64,000 bases of DNA from Polytrichum commune (lineage: Eukaryota > Streptophyta > Polytrichopsida > Polytrichales > Polytrichaceae), in NCBI GenBank assembly GCA_950295325.1, contig OX485804.1, forward strand, positions 8,990,001-9,054,000, read 5' to 3'. Both the position numbers and the translations under genes were made by a program. Under the pieces are notes generated by a model. It was given only the letters and a program-made list of their open reading frames with translations, did no database searches and was not told the DNA's origin. Positions within the stretch are counted from its first letter, which is position 1; each line of letters opens with the position of its first letter. This document shows, one piece after another, positions 23,096 through 35,980 of the stretch.

Positions 23096-23688
23096 TCTTT
23101 CAAATTAGGTACTAAAATGGGAACTTCTCGGCAATTTATGGAACCTCTAGGCGCAATGTTGATAATTGACAATATTGGATCATTGCCACTAACAATGCAA
23201 TGTGATTTTGTTGAATAATGTGGACACACTTACAGTGTGACTTGCCCTTTGCATCTTTATAGTGTGGCCCACAATATACACCATCACACATGAAAATAGC
23301 ATGCAACGTTAGTTACTCTTAAATTCTGAACCATTATTTCACTATGTTCTCATCCCTTCACTTCTACTTGTGAGCAAGGTATCAAATGAAAGCAATCAAG
23401 AATGCAAATCCAAAGAGCATAAACTCACTTTCTAAGTCTAAGTACATAGTATACACAAGGGCGAGGTATTGTTTTTCTCTAGTATGTACATTTAAAAAGG
23501 CTATTAAGAATTTTGAAGTAAAGGTAGATGTACATTGGGGGTGGGAACATGGTGTCTAGGGCTTACAGTGAGGGAGCCTCAAATGGCACCAAGGTTACTA
23601 GCAATCCCAAAAAAGGGCCTAAAATTTAGAGATACAAATGACAATAGATGTGCTAGTTTCATCCCATTTATAGTCTTTACCCAATGAC

Positions 23689-24480
23689 ATGTGTTTTAAG
23701 ATCCGATTTATAAGAACCCTAAAACCTAAACCCTTATTGGCTCAATACATCAGTAACCACAGGGAACATATCTTCTGGCCCCTCACACACCAAAATCCCA
23801 ACTGCACACTATCCCATGAAAATGATAGAGACACATGGCCACACCTCCTTTCAACATGTGAAAACCCATATCTAAAAGTATTAAGAATTGCACGACACAA
23901 TAAAGTGGTACACCTTATCACTTAAACACTCCAAGCCAATAGAACCACCAGGTTCTTTACACAAGCCAATACATGAATAATTAACAATAAATCACCCAAC
24001 CAAACAATCCCAGATTGGTGACTTAAATGCACGTGCCCACAAACACAATGCAGATGTCATGCCAAACTTAGACTAAACATCCTATGCATAATCGGAGCCC
24101 CAAACCAAACACAAACACCTATGACACCCTCCCCCACACGCACAATCCAACTCATAGAATTCACGTACTGCCATGACAGATTCCCTGAACAGACCCTCAT
24201 GCACAAACATACCAAATATGATCCATTTATTAACACCGTACAAAACCAATGGGTGGAAGACCAAACCCATCATTACCATCATAGCATGAGTTAGAGGAGC
24301 CATACATGAACACTCTATAGATAAGGTGACCAAACTAAAAATCCCTAAAACCAACATCAAAACCCTAATGAAAACCCTACACCAAAACGCCATCAAGTAT
24401 CTCACATACCTAGTCCTCAACAAAAGAAAACTAGACAACAAACAAACACATGTCCCCCCCCCCACCCTAAAGAAAAAGGG
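23689..24480 (+). pseudogene. Decayed LINE ORF2 C-terminal fragment
   Basis: The translation contains DRDTWPHLLSTCENP and RIARHNKVVHLI, matching DADTWLHVLLKCNQHH and RTKRHNKAVWEL in the zinc-knuckle region of the long copy. Further along, out of frame, are IKTLMKTLHQNAIKYLTYLV and NKRKLDNKQ, matching the ORF2 end. Several stops are present. A (TTTTA)n tract at about 24610 could be its tail. Confidence 0.7.
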
Positions 24481-24599
24481 AAAACTATTAAACCATTAGA
24501 GCCCACCTCCTAAAGGAGGCAAAACTCCTTATGTTGCATCACGGAACATTGTAATTAGCACAAGGCCGACGGGCTCACATTCATGCATGTACCTTGATA

Positions 24600-26740
24600 T
24601 AGGTGTATTATTTTATTTTATTTTATTTTTGTGGACTATAAGCTAATTAAATTGTCCAATTAGTGTGGGTTATGATTTGGAGTTAAGTGTTGCTATAAAT
24701 TTTTGATTGACATTATTGTTTGTTTCCAACTAAGTTATATCATATTACTTGGTTTGCACACTACTTACACTAAACAATCCTATTAGTATGTGTGGAGAAT
24801 TAACATGGAATTAATGAATGTGGCCGCACTAATTTTCTAGTCAAGTGGAATTAATGGTGGTCCAAGACCCTGGGTCTTTCTCCAAGTCTTCCATGAAGAC
24901 TTCCAACCGACACATTGAATATCAGTTATAGAACAAAAGTGGTAAACAATAAAATAATCACCCAAATTAATTTTTTAGAAAAATAATGAATGTGGTCCAT
25001 GGCGATTTATTACTAAAAATTTAGGGCTGCTTTACACCTAGAGGCCAGGCCAATTCGTTGTGTACGAGGCTTGAAATCCTCACTTGTGAATGGCTAAAAG
25101 GTTGAATTTGGCCCCAACCCCTTTACACCTAGAGGCCGGACCGATTTGGTGGTATGCTTTTTTTAATCAAAAAATGCATGGTCTGACACGGCCCGAGCTC
25201 GTTGAATTGGGTGCACCCAAAATGGAGGGCCAATCTCACATTTCAATAAAAATAAAAATACTTTTTTAAAAATAAAATAAAATAATTTCAACAAACTATA
25301 TCCATTGGATTATGTAGAAATATGAACGGCTCTATGCTAGATTATGCTAGATCCATTGGATTATGCTAGATTTATTGAATCGGCCTAGCTTCTTGACCCT
25401 AAGGCCTTTGCATATGGAAAAATTGGCCCCCATTATAATCGTATATATTATAATGTGTAGTTGAGGCCGGCCTCCAACCCAAATGGGGCTAGAATTTCAT
25501 GCAATAGGCCTCAAGCGGAATTGGCCCTTAGTGTGGGCTGACCCATATTAATTCTCATTATGCAAACTACATGCGCTCTAGAAGATTATTGTGGCCCACA
25601 GTAATAGGACTATTTAGAGTATTTATGTCATTTGCGTACATTTTTTGATACTCTTTACAACAAGGTGTAACTCCAAGTGGCAACCCACACTAATTAGACA
25701 AAAAGGTGTAGAGGGCTCATCGACAACCTGCTAACTCCTCCTAAACCGATTCTAATATTTAGCCACTAACCAATGCAATTGTGGGCTATGGTTGGAGCCA
25801 CTTGACCTTTGCTAGAAGTCATGCTCCTACGTTTGAAGTCTTTGTGAGATCCTTGCCGACGTTGTTTGCGTCCCTTCTTAGGTAGTTACTTGCACTTAAA
25901 TGTAAGGTTGTTCCTGTGATTGTTGCATGCAAGGGGCCCATAGAAGGACTCACTTGTCGAGTACGTTTTACTATGATAATTGTTGTATTCATAGCCACAC
26001 CTCATGGTACTCAAAGAGGGAACCTAGTCTTCTATGAGTGTGTGTGTGAGAGAGAGAGAAATCAAGGGCGGGTGGCTGGGGACATCCCTTTACACATGGC
26101 TCATTCTATATAAAAGTCCTAGTTATAGCTTGTTTCTACATAAGCAGTTTTCCAAGGATAAATGTGGAGAAATCAAGTTATTTCAAGTTTGTAAAGCAAT
26201 TCATGCAAGCATAAGAGGAATGGATTATATATATATTAATTGAGTTTTCATTGGCCATGGCTGAGAACAGTAAAGATTGAAGTAGGTCAATCACTCAAGT
26301 AATCATTGTTGCGGTAAAATATGCTCAGTGTTCAAGTTAGGTCGCCAATACTCAACATGTGCAAAGTATCACTCTTACATCCATGCATTTAAAACATCAA
26401 AACATTCAACCCCAAAGAGTGAAAATCCTCCAGTCTTTGCTATACATTAAAAATATCAAGTGTTCAACTTGAAGGTTTAACCTCACATGTGCTAGTCCCA
26501 ATAACACCCACAAGCATACATTGTGAGGTTAGTGAGGATACAACATATGTTTGCAACTAGAGTGCATGTGCTATAGTTGTCACAAGCATACAAACGTTAA
26601 ATATAAAAAAATGAAAAAGAAATTATGTAAGAAGACTACAAGGTATCTCTACTATACTTAATTTGCCATGTGTCCTTGTACACTATTCTTCTCTCCAACA
26701 ATAGTATTGTTCCAAGAAAGATTCAAGTGCAGCATGGAGG
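24600..26740. other. AT-rich intergenic DNA with short dispersed repeats
   Basis: No gene is supported. 'CAATTAGTGTGGGTTATGAT' at about 24657 recurs loosely at about 31831, and 'TTTACACCTAGAGGCC' occurs twice, at about 25031 and 25125. 'GTGGCCCACA' motifs recur here and at 32100-32200, suggesting old unclassified repeats. Confidence 0.4.
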
Positions 26741-26747
26741 AGCTTGA

Positions 26748-27141
26748 GAGCATCCTCAGTCGGTCTAGGTAAAGCTCACTGCAAACCAAGACCTATCTTG
26801 CTTAAAATGCTCAAAATTTAGAGGGAGTGCACCAAATCTTGCTTAAAAATGGAAAGATCCTCCCACACTCCCTCTAAATGTCAAAAATTTGGAGGGAGTG
26901 TGGGAGGATCTTTCCATTTTTAAGCAAGATTTGGTGCACTCCCTCTAAATTTTGAAAATGTGGTGTTTTCAATGAGGGATTTCACCTACGTCAAATTTTT
27001 ACAATTCTTTTTTCTTGAGAAATATCTCACGTTTATTTAGGTGTGCTTCTAATGATGGTAATTTCAGTTTCTAATTTTAGGTCAGTCAAAAGATAGGTTT
27101 TGGTTTGCAGTGAGCTTTACCTAGACCGACTGAGGATGCTC
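26748..27141. mobile_element. Harbinger/Tourist-like hairpin MITE
   Basis: The ends GAGCATCCTCAGTCGGTCTA (continuing about 20 more bases) are inverted at 27100-27141, with TGA on both sides (26745-26747 and 27142-27144). A second, inner inverted repeat centred near 26882 (26812-26880 against 26885-26955) makes nearly the whole element self-complementary. A 3-bp duplication and GAGCATC ends suggest PIF/Harbinger. It is non-coding. Confidence 0.75.
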
Positions 27142-27820
27142 TGAGAAGAGCATTGTATTAGGACAAGGGTTAGGGTTAGAGGATGCTTAAATATCAATAC
27201 CCTTCCCCCCCCCCCCTTTTTTCAAATTAAGATATTTTCTATGTGTCCATCTTATTTACCCTAAGTACTTGATGTTAATCCCATGAAGGGTAACTTGTAC
27301 AACGTAGGGGTATTTTGACATATATCATGCTCTTGATATATAGTTCAAGTTCTTACACGAACAAGAGATATAATCTTTTATCTAAAAAGATGAGAAATAC
27401 AAAATCAATAATTAAGCATGAGGAATTAAGCAGAATTCATGACATGTCTCCAAGTTTTGGCACAAATGTTTTTATTCTAAATTCATGTTAAGGAGGAATT
27501 TTTGGGAAGAGAAAAATATTTTGCATCGAAGTAATACAATAAACATCAGAAGAGAGATTACATGGAGTGTTGGCATGAATTGGGGGGTGCTTCACCTTAA
27601 TCACAGCCACGAGCTCATATGTAAACCTGGGACGGGTTTACCGAGCAAGATTTACTATCTCTATTACGAGCAATCCCCAAATTCTTCATGTACTTGGCAA
27701 GTTCCAAGGGGTTTGCTCTTGAAGGGAAAGTACTATAGCCCACCATGTCATGTTATAGCTGGAGCCTCGTACATGGCATGGAGGTTTTATATATTCAATG
27801 AATAAATAGATGCAAGTGTC

Positions 27821-28228
27821 CAATGGGTGGCTCAAACCCAAGGCCTTACTTAACTTGAATCCCATGACAACTCCAAAGTTAAGCCACCTAAGGCCATAAT
27901 AGTACTCGGATGGGTGACCTTCCTAGCACTTGATTCCTCATGCACCTATGATTTACACAATCATAGTGGGCATATCTAGGGGCACCAAATATTTCCAACC
28001 AACCAGGTGGGAACCTCGGTGCTTGCCCTTGGGGGAGATAGGTGACGGCCAACTTGTTTGTGCCTATTCAAGGTGTTCACCTTTGATAGGAGGCAGTAGT
28101 CATCATGGTTTCTCTAATTGTCATAACGCCCATTTCGGCATTACATATATACTTAGACCAACTTGAAAATGAAGCAACATCTTAATTCACACCGGTGGCA
28201 ACATCAATGTCGTCTTTCTTGCTTTTCT
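27821..28228 (+). mobile_element. 5S rRNA-derived SINE, copy 2
   Basis: Bounded by TGCAAGTGTC (27811-27820) and TGCAAGTCTC (28229-28238), a duplication with one mismatch. The first 130 bp follow 5S rRNA: AATCCCATGACAACTCCAAA, GTTAAGCCACCTAAGG (box A region), then AGTACTCGGATGGGTGACCT (27901-27920, box C region). The rest is a unique body shared with copy 1, including AGGTGTTCACCTTTGATAGG, and a TTTCTT-type tail. The pol III internal promoter is largely intact in this copy. Confidence 0.85.
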
Positions 28229-28238
28229 TGCAAGTCTC

Positions 28239-31200
28239 ATAAGATTTTACTTTGATTTCAATAAGAATGATGGCTTGAAGTGTTGTTAAAGTTTGTAGAG
28301 GGCCACTCAGCCTCAAAAATGAGGAGACATACTTTCTTGTCCATGAAATTTGGTTGTTGTAAGTTTAGACCATCTTAAGTAGTTTGGACAATGCTCACAA
28401 TCAAACATGCACCAACGATGGCCTTGAAGTTAATATGAGAAACATAGTCTCATTTCTAGTCCAATTTGAACAGTTTCGGTGCCCTCTACAACAAGCACAT
28501 TAACTCCAAAATAAAAGCCTCCATTTCATATTGTAATTTTCTACATATACGCCTATATTATTCTAACTTATCGTTATTCTCTCACATTTGCTGGAATAAA
28601 GAGATCTTTCTTCACACATCTACATCACCAAGTTTGTTTTCACACATGATTGACTTGTAGAAGCTCGAAATGGTGGTGGTAGTGGGCTGAAATGCCCTCA
28701 ACGTCAAGGGAGGTGAGTGGCAATTAAGATCCTTCACACCAAAATTAGGCCGGTTGAGAACTTGAACTTGGAATTTTCGGGACTTTGCTACTTGAATTTG
28801 ACAAGCATTCATCCAAAACACAAAAGCCTACTAAGAGCTTGAGTAATCCTTAGCTCTCAACAATTTGAGCAAGTGTAAAGTGGCCATGCTCAAAGTGAGA
28901 TACAGAAGGGGGAATGATACTAAAAAAAAGGAGCGTTCATGTCAAGTTAAAGAACGCTTCAAGCCCATTAGCCCGGGATCCACAAAACAAGAGCTCGAAC
29001 TCCCAACCTAAAGATGGAGAGGTTGAGTTCAAGGAATGGTTAGGTCAAGTTCAATTAGCAACCGGTTTAGATGAGTCTACAAAATTGATCTTACGGTAAT
29101 ACAAGGAAACCAAAATATATCAACATGTAACCGGTTAGACTTGGAAACACTTGGATCTCAACCAATTTATGTCCAAAATCTCTCCAGGCACCGCTCTCTC
29201 AACATATCTAAGTGACCTCCATGAGATGGCTTCGGATGATTGACCAAGAGCTTGTCAACAGTTGTTCCACGTGGGATCCATGAAGACATCGATCATTCAA
29301 GTGTTGTAAACCAAAGGTAATAAAAAACCAAGCTCACAAATTGAAAGCTCAAAGTGTGAAGTGGACTATCCATATTTAAATTAAGAGGCTCTCCACCACC
29401 AGTGACAAGCTCCCTTTCTGCAACAAGCTCTCGATCTTTGAAATTTCAACCTCTCTAGTGTACAAGGGAACGTCAGAACTCATCGATTTACCTGAAATCT
29501 GGAACTTAAAATTATATTTGAGCTTAATTCTCAAACTCAACCGACGGCTCATCTGTAACTGGTAGAGCGGTTGCATTCGAGGTGCCATGTAAGGTCGTGA
29601 CATTCAGAGTCGACCATGTCCATTTAATCTCTCACTAGGGTCATGCAATGCTCACATAGATGAGATCTATGTTTTTTAGGTGAACAAAGTTAAAGTTTAT
29701 GTGGCGGCAACTTGTGATTGATTACCTTCATAAGAGTTTTGACAATTGTCGTAGCCAATGAGTAGCATTGAGATGAGCGGTTTCAGGTTTAACCTATAGA
29801 TTAATTATATATAACCCTAAAATCTACACTTCAAAATTTTGTAACAATTTTCATATTCATGATTTTATTTATTTTGAATGCATTATCCTTGAAATTTGTT
29901 TCAATGAATGGGGAGAACCGGCTGCTAGTCACAGATGAACCGGTCACGTGTGAGGAATAACCAGTCGAAGTTCATGGCTTCAGGAAAAGTACCGATCATT
30001 TCGGAGGAATCTGTAGAATATGCCTCCATTTCATCAAGAAAACTCCAAAGATTTCCAACATGTAATGGGATGGACTTGGAAACACAAGGATCTTGACCAA
30101 TTATGCCCTAAAATAATCCCCGGACACTGACACCGATTTTCTTCGCGAGGAAGATGAACCCACTATTCCTCCTCCTTGACAGGTGCAAACTCTCTTATTT
30201 TTTTATCAGTTATATTCGCCTCAACCTTAGACAAGGACCATGTGAGTTCACGAGGAGTATTTGAAGAACTTCACTTCTTAATAACAGGTCAAAGTTTGCG
30301 AGAGTCGTCCATGGCAAGCTGAGGCAGGTCGCAATTGAGGTATAATAAAGACACGGAAGTGATTGCTTGAGAAGAGAATTAATGGGCCAGCCACCGGATC
30401 CATCTAGATAAAGTAGAGTGAGTACCAAAAGGACCCAATTAAAGCATCCTGTACGGCTTGGAATCGTAGGAGAGCGCCATTTACTAACTTAAGGAGTCAA
30501 TGTGAACTTTACGCATGATCACCGGAGCTGCAGTTGTGCTTTTCGGCTCAAACACCTTCGACCAGTGTTCAAGATTGAAGTCTTCAATGCCCTTCAAACG
30601 CGATTTGGCTCTTCAAAATATATCTCTCTCAAAACGACCCTTCAAAACGTAACTCCAAATCGAAAATGAAGACGTCACTTGAAGGTTTCAATATACTTTG
30701 CCTCTCACAAGAACCAACAAGCGTAGGGCACCGTCACTATAAGAAGTGAAGTTAGAAGGTTGATTCTTAACTCTTCACATTGTACTGGAAACATGTATTA
30801 TATAATTCATGCACAAGTTGAATATGAGTCTTGTGTTTCATTTCTATGTTTTTGAATTGACGTCTTGGATTTGCACCAACTCTTCAACTGAAGGACTGAA
30901 ATTTGATAGCCCTTCAAAATGAAACTCATATGAGGGTTTTAATCTTGAACACTGCCTTCAACCACGATGTTCTGTGTTTTGTTTTCCCTTTCACACATCA
31001 TGAGGTGGGCACTCAAATGTGTGGTAGTGGGACCCTGTTGAATTCAAAGAAATCAGAATACCTCCCACTTTGCAAATATACTTTCGATCGCATCAAGTAT
31101 TCCATCATTAGGATTATTAGAAGTGGTATTATTTCAGGACTTAATGTGGTTTGAAATCATGCTTTCTTACTTCTGAAATCAATGTGAATGATCTAGCCGT

Positions 31201-33940
31201 TAAAGACAGTGGAAATGAAGCATACCGTGATATTGAATTGGGATGTTTCACCACAATGAGGTCTCGAAGAAGAGTGGATGCATGCCCTGTGGTTTTCTTC
31301 CTCTAATTTTAAAAAGGAATATCTCATTCACTGTAACTTTTATTTGAAAAATAGTAATATGGCCTGGATAGTACTTTCCATCCACATTGCATTCTTATCT
31401 TTGTGATCAATTACACATATAATTGTATTGATTTGGATTTGTGTCGTTTTGATCCCTTGCACCTGTGCATATGACTCAATGAAGTGAGACTCTTAACCCA
31501 ACTCCCCAACCCCATGTTTCCCTCACTAGAATCATATTTTGTACCAAGGTGTCTTCCCCCCCTCCCCCCCCCCCCTTCTCTGGAATAGTGGGCAAAGGTG
31601 GGGAATGGTAGGGTGATTGCCATACCACCACTACCAATCCCTCCTTATATATAATACTTGTAGGAGAGGACCTCAATTTATAACCATACTATTGGTGTAA
31701 TTTGTGGAGTAGTTTCGAAACAATTTGAAGAAATTATGAACAAATATTTGTCTAATTATAACTACACTCAAGTACCCTGGATCTTGATCCCTAGAGCTCT
31801 CTCTTGATACCAAATTACAACTACATGGAATTGTCCTATTAGTGTGGGTGACCATTTGGAGTTTCACATTGCTACAACATTTTACTAAGTGTATGAGTTA
31901 CCAGCCTCACCAATTTTGTATGTCTGCCTATAGTTTCTACTAAACAACAATTCATAGGCATGGATCATATTTTTGGTTTAAGGTATTATCAATAAGTGCT
32001 TTTATTTCATGTAAAAATGGATACATCACAACGAAAATCACTAGTGAGAGGAATTAAACCTCTTCAATCCCCATACAGGCACTAAACTACATACTCTTAA
32101 CATTGTGGGCCACAATAATTTTCTAAAACCGATGTTGATTCTCATTATGAGAATCAATGTGGGCCACATTAATTCTCAACCCACTCTGATAGTAGAAAAT
32201 TAGCATGGGCCACATTAGTTGTTTTAATAGATAATCAATGTGGGTGATTATTATTATTTTAATTGTTAATTCATTTGTACTACTTTTGATGTAAAGTGAC
32301 TATATGATTTTATGTCAGGTTTTCATCGAAAGTCTTGAGAAACATTGAGGAGAAGACATGGGACCTTGAACCCACATTATTTCCACCCTGACCACAAAAT
32401 TAGAATGGCCCATGCTAATCTTCCACCCACCGTGATAGGATTATTTATTGAGGTACCCCTCACCCCTCTCCTCATATAGCTTATTTATTTAGTGTGCACA
32501 TAATCAATAACTATTTTGCATGTCATGTCACAAAATATTGACCTAGACAAAATGCTTGATTGTCACATTTAGATCAATAATATTAATATTTTTTCTACTG
32601 CACAAACCACAAGTTTTTACTGTTCTTCATGGCCGCTCCACATCATACTTTGATTAAGCATATGTGGAATTCTAACTCCACTCTCCTTAGTGCAGGTAGT
32701 TGTAAGATCCCTATGGAATAAACTTTTTTTTTCTCACCTTTCTTTTGCATTTTACTTCTATACATGAACCATGAATTTCCTAATTACATATCCATGGTGT
32801 GCATAGAGAGACAATGTCATCACTTGTGGTCTTTATTTTGAACCGTGTGGTAATCTTGAAGTTGGCCCGCCACGTCAACACCTCTCATATGAGCTTGGTA
32901 TTGAAATGAGAAACGGAGAAGAAGTAATTGGCTTCTTCACGATCTTATGCCATTTTTCCACAAACACAACATCATTCATGTAAATAGGTGAGATGACCAT
33001 CCCCAAGAAATTGACTGGTTTTTTGTCATACTAAGTTATTATAGCTAGTAAATTAGATGCATGCATTCCCCATAATATGTCTCCCCTCTCTAGACCCCCT
33101 TTAGCCAAAGTAATAGCTTGTGGCTATCTCTTCATGTTCTTCTCAGTGGTACCCGTTGCACCTATTCCTTTAACACCAAATCCAAAAACAATTTGGGTGA
33201 AGAAAAAATATTGTCACATTTCACAATGTGACCTTTATCTTCTATCCTTTGTAAAAGACGCATTACAACTTTGTAGCCAACAATTAGTGTTTATTCCTTA
33301 AGACTGAAAGACTCCTCCTTTTCACAATAAACCTCTAATGTTTTTACAAACCTAGATTTGGCATGGGCCAATGCAATTTCAACGAACCAACTCATACACT
33401 TGTTCCTTGTTGGATGCCTAAACCCTTGCCTTCAAGGAACCAATGTATGGGTTAATTCGCCCCAACCGGCCAACGCCCAATGCTTGAGCCTATAATGGTA
33501 AGGTTTATTTTTCATATATTACCTTATTTGATATCTTACTCATGTACCAAATCATCATCTCATCGACAGTTAGGTGTCATTCTAGATGTCAATGTTTTGC
33601 CTATAAAGAGTGGTGCTCATTCATTGACCATTCTATCTTGGCGATTGGACTATAGCTAGATTGGGTTTTTTCAATCACAACCAAATCATTGTTAGTCAAA
33701 TGGAAGCATCTAAATATTGCTTTGTCGTTTTTATCTTGTCATTGCCTTAGTGGTTTTCGGTGTTTCCCATAACAATTTTTTTGACCAATGCAACGAGTAT
33801 GAGGATAGTTTCTTCAATTCCATCACGACACAAACACTTAGAAATACTCTCATCTCATCCACACAAACATGTGCTCATTTCCTAATTACTCGATACTTGG
33901 ATGCATAGATGTTAGTGTACTTACACAACCTCGCCTATAA
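28239..33940. other. Intergenic DNA, no gene supported
   Basis: Only short frames without recognisable domains. A direct repeat (about 29120-29190 and 30050-30120, sharing 'GACTTGGAAACAC' and 'ACCAATT') suggests an old duplicated element. There are poly-C runs at 27204-27217 and 31556-31575. Confidence 0.4.
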
Positions 33941-33949
33941 CATATTATT

Positions 33950-34350
33950 CGTGAAAACATCACATTCACATGTGATGTTTTTTTTTCCAAGGCCAACTCA
34001 ACTTTTAGTCTTGTGGATTGCACTTCAACTTTGGGAAACATTCATTTTAAAACTAATTTTGTATGAGCACCTATGGTACAAGTTCATAAAGTCTATTTAT
34101 GTCATGAATGTTCATGAATGTTATGTTTTGATTGCCATTGAGAGTGTTTGAAGTAACAATAAAGAACATAACATTCATGGTAGATAACTATCTTATCCCT
34201 TGTAACTTATCACTTGCACATGCTACTAGCATTTTAAAACTACATCTAAATGTAGTTGGCAAAATTGCCTCCAAAGACCAATTTAAGTGGGCTTCCTTGT
34301 ATTTGAGAAAAAAACATTTGTGACATTTTCACGACTATCATGTTCTATAT
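33950..34350. repeat. Direct repeat, copy 1 of 2
   Basis: The segment from 'GAAAACATCACATTCACATG' (about 33954) and the later 'TAGTTGGCAAAATTGCCTCC' (about 34254) both recur, closer together, at 35548-35760. Unclassified; the second copy looks internally deleted. Confidence 0.55.
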
Positions 34351-34724
34351 GTCATGTGACCCAAAAAAATTACAAAATTACAATATATATATAGCTGGAT
34401 GAACCTCTTCATGCTATCCACTAACATGTTACACTGCCTTTTCCATTCAAATCCAATGGTTGGCTCAAAGGAGAATTCCTCTTGAATTCTACATGCAACT
34501 TGCAAACCTGCCATCTTCTTTCATAGCACACAACTTTGTCAAGGTTATCATATCCTAGCTCAACCTCATTTCTTGTTTATTTCTTTCAAGGAACCATGTC
34601 CTTGATGTAGGGTAAGTTTCTCTCTTTCTAAATGGTCACCTTCATACATAATTATACTTGACACATATGACATGTTTTGATTGAACTACAATAATCTTAA
34701 GATGAAGATGAAGATGAAGATGAA

Positions 34725-34822
34725 CCTCTACAAGGATCAGGGATCGTTGCCACCGGTTCTTTAGCACTACCAGGTAGAGGCAAAGAACTAGTGGCAACGA
34801 TCCGTGACCCTTGTAATGAACT
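34725..34822. repeat. Short near-perfect hairpin
   Basis: CAAGGATCAGGGATCGTTGC (from about 34727) pairs with the complement of a segment ending GGCAACGATCCGTGACCCTT (to about 34817). The arms are about 35 nt and the loop about 20 nt. It sits alone in AT-rich DNA after a (GATGAA)n run. Size and shape fit a miRNA precursor or a very small MITE; nothing decides between them. Confidence 0.6.
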
Positions 34823-35037
34823 CACAATAGGTTCATCCAATTCATACATATGTTGTTTATGTGCTTAAAAATGCTAGGGTCTCTGTCATTTACCATTTGA
34901 CCTCAACCTTTGCAATATAGTGGCTAACCCTGTACCAAATAACTAAACAATTAACATACGCGCGCACTTTGTCTTCAACATTTAAAATATAGAAACCATG
35001 ACACCATACACACGGAACAACTTATAGATTGTTGAAT

Positions 35038-35301
35038 TCATGTTCTCAATTCAAGGAGATCTCTTGTGAGAATTTTGACAATCTTTCTTAGTGTGCCCAA
35101 TTCATATTTGTCTAAATGTTGAGCATATAACCCTACACCATTTAGCCTATTGCTTATTCTCCTAAGCATTGCAAGTGATGACTTGGACACATCAAATTGA
35201 TGGGGAGCTTTATGATTAAGACTTGCAATCACATTAGGCATGTAATCATACACATGAATAATAGGACAATTCACCATAGAGGTAGATGACATCATCCTCA
35301 T
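35038..35301 (-). pseudogene. Unrecognised open frame, possible gene remnant
   Basis: An 87-codon frame with amphipathic stretches (LAMLRRISNRLNGVGLY, LDKYELGTLRKIVKIL). I do not recognise the family. No neighbouring exons with good splice sites were found. It could be chance. Confidence 0.2.
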
Positions 35302-35547
35302 AGCCTTGATTTATGCTACAAGGAACCTATAGTATGTACAAAGTTTGGAGCAACATCAAAACGATGAACATGAATATTCGGCACATAAGAGGAGTTGGGC
35401 TAGAATCCATGGACTTGTGACATTTCAATCAAAATAAAAGCATTTAAGACATGTGCAACAATATAACCAACTGGAACAAAATATGAGCCAAAATCAACAT
35501 CCACAACCCCTAGCTAATCCAATTATATTTTGTAATTGTTATAGAAT

Positions 35548-35760
35548 ATTCATGAAAACATCATATTCACATGTGACTTTTTTTTTCAAGGCCAATTCAG
35601 TTTCTAGTCTTGTGGTATGCACTTGAACTTTGGAAAAAGTTGTAGTTGGCAAAAATTGCTTCCAAAGATCAATTCAAGCCACCTTCCTTATATTCAAGAA
35701 AATGACATATGTGACATTTTTATGTGCCATATGACATTTTCATGAACACCATGTTAACAA
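35548..35760. repeat. Direct repeat, copy 2 of 2
   Basis: Counterpart of the repeat at 33950-34350 in the same orientation. Confidence 0.55.
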
Positions 35761-35862
35761 ACCCAAATTGAATTCTTGATTCAATGCATGTAATTCAATA
35801 CAATAAATTGTGAAAGGGCAATTTACTAACTTGTAATCTTTTCACTTGTCTTTTTACAGAGC

Positions 35863-35980
35863 ATGTTGCAAAAATCACTCATGCACATCAACAACATTTG
35901 CTCAAAACCTTGGAAGCTTACTCCACCTTCATTGCATGAGCGAGTTCAATCCATGCTCAACAATCTAGTAGATTTTGAGG
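35863..35980 (+). pseudogene. Host-like ORF split by the giant LINE, 5' piece
   Basis: The frame MLQKSLMHINNICSKPWK..ERVQSMLNNLVDFE runs into the LINE target site. Removing the LINE and one copy of the 12-bp duplication lets the frame continue as VDFEAPIPRC to a stop at 50551. The frame resumes from the ATG at 50560 (ending SCSKLEVVL). I do not recognise the protein, and the downstream part already has stops and frame breaks, so the target was probably a pseudogene or dead element. Confidence 0.4.

Noticed and set aside
27821-27955. A true 5S rRNA gene
   Set aside because: It diverges from 5S in many paired positions, lacks a clean 5' start and terminator, and is followed by a body shared with a second, dispersed copy. 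It is a SINE head, not a gene.
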